From Nemertoderma westbladi (lineage: Eukaryota > Xenacoelomorpha > Nemertodermatida > Nemertodermatidae), in the NCBI GenBank assembly GCA_032718475.1, contig JAUCBJ010003714.1, positions 1 through 25,255 on the forward strand: a DNA stretch of 25,255 nt. The letters run 5' to 3'. A program made the translations under genes and the position numbers. The stretch's first letter is position 1, and each line of letters begins with the position of its first letter. Of the stretch, positions 20,169 through 25,255 are shown piece after piece. Under the pieces are notes generated by a model that had not been told where the DNA came from, did no database searches, and saw only the letters and a program-made list of their open reading frames with translations.

Positions 20169-20512
20169 CGTCCTCTGCGCCTTTATACAAATCACTACGA
20201 ATTCTACCTTTAAACTTACTGTATAAACACCAGGCCGGCCTTTTCATGCATGATATCCACCACCACATTATAAGCCCCACCTCTGATCTCGGTTCTTTAT
20301 TTACTAAAACTTCATCCATACACAATTACGCCACCCGCTTTTCATCTTTAGGAAACTTTTGTTTACCGCTATTTCGTCTAACCTCTTCCCAAAAATCCAT
20401 GTGTTTTCAAGGCCCATCTATTTGGAGTACCATCCCTTGTGATATGCGTAAGAAAAAATCCAAACCTACATTTTCAAAAAATTACAAACTTCATCTAATT
20501 TCTAAATTATAA
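20169..20512 (+). pseudogene. LINE ORF2 C-terminal segment
   Basis: It continues the RT frame after hAT-B to TAA at 20510-20512. Residues SSSAPLYKSLRILPL, then HQAGLFMHDI, HNYATR, FQGPSIWSTIPCDMRKKKS and FSKNYKLHLISKL match the usual carboxy end of CR1/L2-type proteins (APLFKxLNIL, SYNTRxxS, GPxIWNxLP). The longer open frame from 20039 includes hAT-B terminal DNA upstream and is not a natural protein. Confidence 0.85.
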
Positions 20513-20766
20513 CCAAATTCACTCCCATACAAACCATACCACTGGCCTGCGTCTTTGCTCAATTTTAATTTTATTTCAAATTGCAAAAATCTTAATTCCA
20601 TCCGCATTGTACATCCGTCGCCTACAGATTTCCCGCTGACGTTACCTTACTTATTACATACAAAAGTAACTATTTACAAGATTAGTCCCACGGTTCAAAA
20701 ATATAATGAATAAATTTCGAAACTAATAAAAACTACCCTAAATTATGAGTATTCAGATGTAACCTC

Positions 20767-20825
20767 CCTTCCCCCCCCCCCCCTACCCCCTCCTCTCTCA
20801 CCCCCACCCCCCCCCCCCCCCCCCC
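20767..20825 (+). repeat. C-rich homopolymer tract
   Basis: Runs of C (20771-20783, 20801-20825 with few breaks) in the LINE 3' UTR. The complementary G runs could form quadruplexes. Length is likely unreliable in assembly. Confidence 0.9.
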
Positions 20826-21027
20826 GGTGGCTAGCGTCTACTAGCCCTGCTATTAGCTAGCCTCCGTGTCCTTACATCGTTCCCTGACACCCCACCAACC
20901 TTTTTCTTAACTATTTACAATATATATCCACATTTTATGGTATTTGGGTGCGTGCAATACAATGAATTTCATAAATCAAGAAGGATTAAATTTATATTGA
21001 ATATTGAATATTATTGAATATTGCTAT

Positions 21028-21560
21028 ACTGGCTACAACATCCATAAAGACGTTATGCAACGGGGCCCAATAGTAGGCTTACTATACCATACCATGTCAC
21101 TTTATGCATGCTGTACTGTTATTTATGGAATAATTTTGAATTTGATGTACCAATATGGGAAAAATTCAAAACTACAATTTGAAGTCAAACTAATCTAGAA
21201 TAAAACTATGTTTTATTCCAAAACAAATGTTTTATATATTTTATTCTCTCACTAGAACGCCTTTGCCTTATCATAACATCAATCAATGCCTCGTAGGCGC
21301 GATTAGAGTTCTCCTAACAAATTTATTCAAACTGAAATTAGGTTATATTTCAGTGGACTTTTTATCATTATTCTACAGATAATTACAAAGTTATTAACGA
21401 TCCTCCTGTCTTACACATTTTATTGTGTACGCTGTAACTTAATTTATACACCAATTTTGAAAAATGTAAAGAAATACCATACCGGTATGTAGTGTAATCT
21501 CTGGTTTGACTGTTGAAAACATTAATTTACGAAATTCGAAAATTCGTTTTCGTATCTTAA
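21028..21560. other. Right internal part of hAT-A
   Basis: Non-coding DNA between the LINE tail and the hAT-A right end. The small open frame at 21004-21198 has no domain. Confidence 0.4.
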
Positions 21561-21689
21561 CCTGTCCCTGCTTTATTAAAACATCTGATATTTAATTGAA
21601 ACATCATTTCACAATTATTATGTTAGGCCTATGTATTATCAATTTATAATTCAGTTCTGGGTAATATAATATCACATTTGAGGCGAAAT

Positions 21690-21830
21690 GGCATTGGTAA
21701 TAAATTTTTTGGTCGATTCCCCTATGCCCGTGGTGAACCACTTATACTTTTTCTTCAAACTTTGATGATTCTCCTTTGCCCATGGCGAACCACTCCTATT
21801 CAAAGTTTGTTGATTCCCTGTGCCCTTGTT
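21690..21830. repeat. Imperfect ~56-bp repeat, two to three units
   Basis: GATTCCCCTATGCCCGTGG and GAACCACT, then CAAACTTTGATGATTCTCC and TTTGCCCATGGCGAACCACT, then AAAGTTTGTTGATTCCC show tandem diverged units. A 76-codon plus frame spans it without recognisable domain. Confidence 0.55.
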
Positions 21831-21972
21831 ACCGAATCCACCCGCTGCACACCTCCCAGCGAGAGAATGGGGAACAGAGTGATTTACGAATCACACCCAA
21901 GTATGTAATATCCTATATAATATTGCATACCAAGAAGGAATGTAGGGCAATATAGCGCTAGCTTGGAGATAG

Positions 21973-22170
21973 ATGTCGATATTGACATGTTTTGATCATA
22001 AATTTTTTAAATATTGTGATTTGAAAAGTAGAAAATGTTTTTTTGTAAAGAGAATATCTATATTAATTAAAATATTGTTGAATCCAACCAATGTATATTG
22101 TTGTTTGTAATAATTTTAATGATATGTTTTATTGCATGTCAATATTGACATCTAATGTCAATATTGACAT
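21973..22170. repeat. Three copies of a 16-bp palindrome
   Basis: ATGTCAATATTGACAT occurs perfectly at 22136-22151 and 22155-22170, and once with one mismatch (ATGTCGATATTGACAT) at 21973-21988. The copies bracket about 150 bp of AT-rich DNA. This may be a small element with palindromic ends or a dimer-type protein-binding site. Confidence 0.8.
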
Positions 22171-22214
22171 GAACGCTGGGTTCTTATGTTCATTTCAACC
22201 CTCCCAAATCTATT

Positions 22215-22870
22215 TAGAGGCCTTCAAGTAGCATCACAAATACTGAAACGAGCTGTCAAAACGCTTTAGTTAGAGACATTCTTGCTGCATTTTAAATACT
22301 GAAAAGAGCTTTTGAAACTATTCAGGCCTTCGCGCAGCATGTTAAATACTAAAAAAGAGCTACTAAAACTGTTCAGAGTCCTTTGTGCAGCATGATAAAT
22401 GCTGAAAAGTGCAGTTGAAATTGTTCAGAGGGTATCATGTATCGTGAGAAAAATTGAAAAGAACTGATAAAACTGCCCTGCCCAGGGGCCTTCGCACAAT
22501 TTGAAAAATACATAAAAGATCTCTCAAAGCTGCTCAGAGACCTTTGTGCAGCATGATAAACGCTGAAAAAAGATTTTGAAATGAAACTATTCAGAGCTTT
22601 GTGCAGCATGATAAATGCTGAAAAGAGCTGTTGAAACTGTTCAAAGGTCTTCGAGCAGCTTGAGAAAGACTGAAAATAAGTTTTGAAACTTTCAGGCCTT
22701 CGCACAGAATGTGAAATACTGAAAAGAGTTGATAAAACTGTTCACAGAGTTCTTCATGCAGCATGATAAATGCTGAAAATAACAGTTGAAATTGTTCAGA
22801 TGGCTTCGTGCAACATGAGAAATGCTGAAAAGGGCTGTTGAAACTGCTAAAAGGCCTTCATGCAGCATGA
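22215..22870. repeat. ~60-bp minisatellite, about 10 diverged copies
   Basis: The unit contains CAGGCCTTCGYGCAGCATGA, TAAATRCTGAAAAGAGCTGT and TGAAACTGTTCAGA. Open frames on the minus strand over it are repeat artefacts. Confidence 0.85.
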
Positions 22871-23532
22871 TGCATGTGTCTGCACCACTGTCTGCACCAG
22901 TGTCTGCACCACTGTCTGCACCAGTGTCTGCATCACTGTCTGCATCACTGTCTGCACCAGTGTCTGCACCACTGTCTGCACCAGGTGTCTGCACCACTGT
23001 CTGCACCAGTGTCTGCTCTGCACCACTGACTGCACCACTGTCTGCACCAGTGTCTGCACCACTGTCTGCACCACTGTCTGCACCAGGTGTCTGCACCACT
23101 GTCTGCACCAGTGTCTGCTCTGCACCACTGTCTGCACCACTGTCTGTACCAAAGTTTGCACCAGTGTCTGCACCACTGTCTGCACCAGGTGTCTGCACCA
23201 CTGTCTGCACCAGTGTCCGCACCACTGTCTGCACCAGTGTCTGCACCAGTGTCCGCACCACTGTCTGCACCACTGTCTGCACCAGGCAGCCAGGTGTCTG
23301 CACCACTGTCTGTACCACTGTCTGCACCAGTGTCTGCACCAGGTGTCTGCATCACTGTCTGCATCACTGCCTGCACCACTGTCTGCACCAGTGTCTGCAC
23401 CACTGTCTGCACCACTGTCTGCACCACACCAGTGTCTGCACCACTGTCTGCACGCTGCACCACTGTCTGCACCAGTGTCTGCACCACTGGCCGCACAGGT
23501 GTCTGCACCACTATCTGCACCACTGTCTGCTT
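22870..23532. repeat. 12-bp satellite array (CTGCACCACTGT)n
   Basis: About 55 copies of CTGCACCACTGT or CTGCACCAGTGT, with occasional CCAGGTGT and CTCTG insertions. Because 12 is a multiple of three and the unit has no stop, five long frames on both strands stay open. They give Cys/His/Leu/Thr or Ala/Ser/Pro repeats and are not taken as genes. The array abuts the truncated hAT-B copy. Confidence 0.95.
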
Positions 23533-23540
23533 AACGTTTA

Positions 23541-24166
23541 CACCCTTAATTTTAGACTGAACTTCCATTTAAATGGCATTATTTTTTTAATTGTTTCCAG
23601 GTCTGCAGGTTACTTGGGTAGTTTCAAAATTAGCTTAATTATACAGTAGTTTAGGTTAGGCTAAATATTGCCATTTTACTTTGTAGTACCCTATTTTTTA
23701 ATTAATCATAACTTTGATACATAATACCAAATATACCTACTACCTCATATAAATAGTATTACAAAGACTACCTGTACTTTTAGTGAGGTTTTCTAAATTT
23801 GATGTCACTACTAAACGGCTTACTACGGGTGAAAATGTGGTGCATACAGTAAGTGCATGCATACAGTAGTTTAGGTTAGTAATGTACAGTAATGTAAATA
23901 TTGCCATTTTATTTTGTAGTATTAATTTTTTTAATTAATCATAGCTTTCTCGCTAAGTCCTCAGACCATATAGGTACCAGTCTGCCACTGCCAGTCAGCC
24001 AGTATAGTCTGATAGTGACATAAATACTGTACGTATTTATGACAATAGCTTGCTAACTTTCTGAACTTCGGTTCGGATTCGGTTCGGTTTGGCCCGAAGT
24101 TGGCCCTGCTTCGGTTCGGTTCGGTTCGGCCCCATAAAGTGCCTTCTGTTGAACCCTAGTCTACAG
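23541..24166 (-). mobile_element. Truncated reversed copy of hAT-B
   Basis: 23541-24000 matches the reverse of 19490-19960, and 24000-24158 matches the reverse of 16669-16826. The copy therefore lacks the nested transposon and joins the two parts through a single TGACTGGCAG. Its terminus is TTCTGTTGAACCCTA (ends 24158), followed by GTCTACAG, a hAT-like target sequence (nTnnnnAn). The other end, beyond the equivalent of 19965, is missing where the 12-bp array begins, so the partner duplication is not seen. Confidence 0.85.
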
Positions 24167-24170
24167 TTGA

Positions 24171-24447
24171 TCTGATTATCAGTTTAATGTTAATTGTATG
24201 TGATTCTAAATAAACGATGCCTGAACTTCAATATTTTTAATACTAAATGAATAAACTATTAATCAGAAAGTTGTCAGACGATTTCAAATTTGCCTCAAAA
24301 ATGCGAATTTTTGAAAAATCTCCACATTTGAGCCCTCAGTACATTAGTCTGACAACTAGTTTATCTGTTATTTTAGTTTTACCGGTTAGAGTGACTCATA
24401 ATGATTCGAATCATATAACTTTAGTAGTTAAACTGATAATCAGATAG
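24171..24447. mobile_element. Small MITE-like inverted-repeat element
   Basis: CTGATTATCAGTTTAA near 24172-24187 is repeated inverted (TTAAACTGATAATCAG) near 24428-24443; weaker pairing (ACAG...) extends outside. It is about 275 bp with no coding capacity. Target duplication not resolved. Confidence 0.5.
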
Positions 24448-24481
24448 TCTGTATTGTATCCCTTCTGCTATGTGATTTTTT

Positions 24482-24925
24482 TGTGCGCCGAACGCGACGC
24501 GGCGCGGACAAAAATGTGCGCCTGCGCAGTCGGAAACAGTGCAAAATCCGCGTGCGCAGCAGAAAAACTGCGCGAGATTGGCCCGCGAAGCAGAAATTCT
24601 GCACGAGATTGGCGCGCACAGCAGAAATACTGCGCGAAATCTCCTACCACCTAGACCTGCCTGCCTACTGGTCGAAACACAACCAGACACCAAGTAAGAG
24701 GCTTATTACTGTATTATCTCATATCTGTATTACTGTATTGTCATTACCCTGTTTGCTGTTACCGGTAGTCGGCAGACTGCCAGGCAGGGGTAGGCCTACT
24801 GGCCTACTTACTGACTTGTGCTGTAGTCGTGTAGTGCAAGTCTGAGCCGCGCTATCAATTTTCTGAGCCTGCCTGCCTGCAGGCCTGTGCGGTGCCGCGC
24901 TCTCAATTTTCTGCGCCTGCTCCAA
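24482..24925. repeat. GC-rich repeats
   Basis: Three ~35-bp units (about 24535-24645) share CAGCAGAAATACTGCGCGAG and ATTGGCGCGC, then two ~54-bp units (about 24845-24920) share GCCGCGCTCTCAATTTTCTG. GTGCGCCGAAC occurs at 24482 and again near 24941 as a direct repeat, so the block may be one decayed element. Overlapping open frames on both strands are due to high GC. Confidence 0.6.
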
Positions 24926-24949
24926 ATTCTGGAAAAAATTGTGCGCCGA

Positions 24950-25255
24950 ACACGTTCGGCATACATGCCCTACTTAGCAGAATGGGTCTGTATGACTGAA
25001 TATCTGAGTGAAGAATCTGAAAAATGTCAAAAAATGCAATATTGGAGGCTCTGATGGAAAGCTCTGATTATAGCTATGTTTACGAGCTGTTTTACCTGAC
25101 ATCTTTGACACAAAATGAGGGCCATGTCAAAATTTGAAGAGTAAACTAGATGTTCTAGAGCGTGTATGACTCATTTTAAAATTCTAATAAATTAAAATTT
25201 TAAATGGTCCTCAAGGTGGTCTGACAGTTAGTTTTTTTGATAAAAATACATTTTT
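24950..25255. other. Right edge, nothing recognised
   Basis: AT-rich sequence without coding frame, RNA gene or clear repeat. Confidence 0.5.

Larger units (their letters stand above)
14720..21027 (+). mobile_element. 5'-truncated non-LTR retrotransposon (LINE), interrupted
   Basis: The LINE comprises an open frame from 14727, an RT ORF, a C-terminal segment resumed at 20169, and a 3' UTR. It begins inside the end of the endonuclease domain: SDHQPTFV, encoded just upstream of the RT ORF, is the closing motif of AP-endonuclease domains in LINEs. The 3' UTR has C tracts (20771-20825) and a hairpin-forming GCTAGC...GCTAGC segment. It ends in a TATTGAATATTGAATA-type microsatellite tail near 20995-21027, as in CR1/L2-like LINEs. 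The body is split by hAT-B (16669-20160). The 5' boundary is approximate and no LINE target duplication was found. Confidence 0.8.
14404..21578. mobile_element. Outer hAT-like element (hAT-A) enclosing a nest
   Basis: CAGGGACAGG at 14412-14421 is matched by its inverse CCTGTCCCTG at 21561-21570, and CAGGGAC is a typical hAT terminus. Both subterminal regions are rich in ATACGA/CGTATC words (14420-14575 left; 21529-21556 right), which hAT transposases often use. Candidate 8-bp duplications CTTTAAAA (14404-14411) and CTTTATTA (21571-21578) match at six of eight positions. Removing the LINE would leave a roughly 850-bp non-autonomous element. Ends are convincing; the claim that both belong to one insertion is moderately supported. 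Confidence 0.5.

Noticed and set aside
22692-23649. Long overlapping open frames (up to 275 aa) on both strands
   Set aside because: They come from a stop-free 12-bp repeat read in several frames; no domain, start context or codon bias supports a gene.
24421-24925. Overlapping open frames on both strands
   Set aside because: GC-rich repeats with few stops; peptides show no domain and the frames compete with one another.

Overview
The window looks like animal genomic DNA, probably from a marine invertebrate. It is AT-rich, intron-rich and packed with repeats, tRNA-derived SINEs, a LINE and DNA transposons, with no bacterial gene organisation. Frequent TAGGCCTA-type words recall echinoderms or hemichordates, but that is only an impression and species is not claimed.

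The one host gene I can support runs on the minus strand from about 14,135 to 1,856 and continues beyond the left edge. I reconstructed six exons from splice sites and reading frame: 13934-14135 (C2H2 zinc finger), 12837-12988 (BRD7/BRD9-type N-terminal motif), 11968-12033, 7929-8091 and 7280-7492 (a bromodomain closest to BRD7/BRD9), and 1856-2475 (a disordered QT-repeat tail). All five junctions are phase-compatible (1, 0, 0, 1, 1) and the six exons total 1,416 nt, exactly 472 codons. The link of the zinc-finger exon to the rest is the least certain part.

The introns are full of repeats. The last intron seen (2476-7279) holds a SINE with a 12-bp target duplication, a tRNA-like sequence, a Penelope-like hammerhead-type motif, a ~145-bp repeat carrying five CTCF-like motifs, an ~850-bp array of a 20-bp unit, and a foldback-like element (5281-6787). 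The intron at 8092-11967 holds a second foldback element (9264-11317) whose arms are inverted arrays of a 53-bp repeat, flanked by a perfect 8-bp duplication. A 155-bp MITE with a perfect 9-bp duplication (13406-13560) sits in the first intron's upstream flank region between exon 1 and exon 2.

Immediately upstream of the gene lies a nest of mobile DNA (14412-21570). A hAT-like element appears to contain a 5'-truncated non-LTR retrotransposon (RT ORF 15045-16565, C-terminus 20169-20512). That LINE is split by a second hAT-like element (16669-20160, perfect 8-bp duplication). The second hAT is split by an element with a ~10-bp duplication (16827-19480), which contains a MITE (17517-17792). A second, reversed and truncated copy of the inner hAT at 23541-24158 preserves the uninterrupted insertion site, which independently proves one level of nesting.

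The right end carries minisatellites (22215-22870), a 12-bp array (22870-23530) abutting the truncated hAT copy, a small MITE and GC-rich repeats. The left end is a G-rich minisatellite (1-360) and a 27-nt G run.
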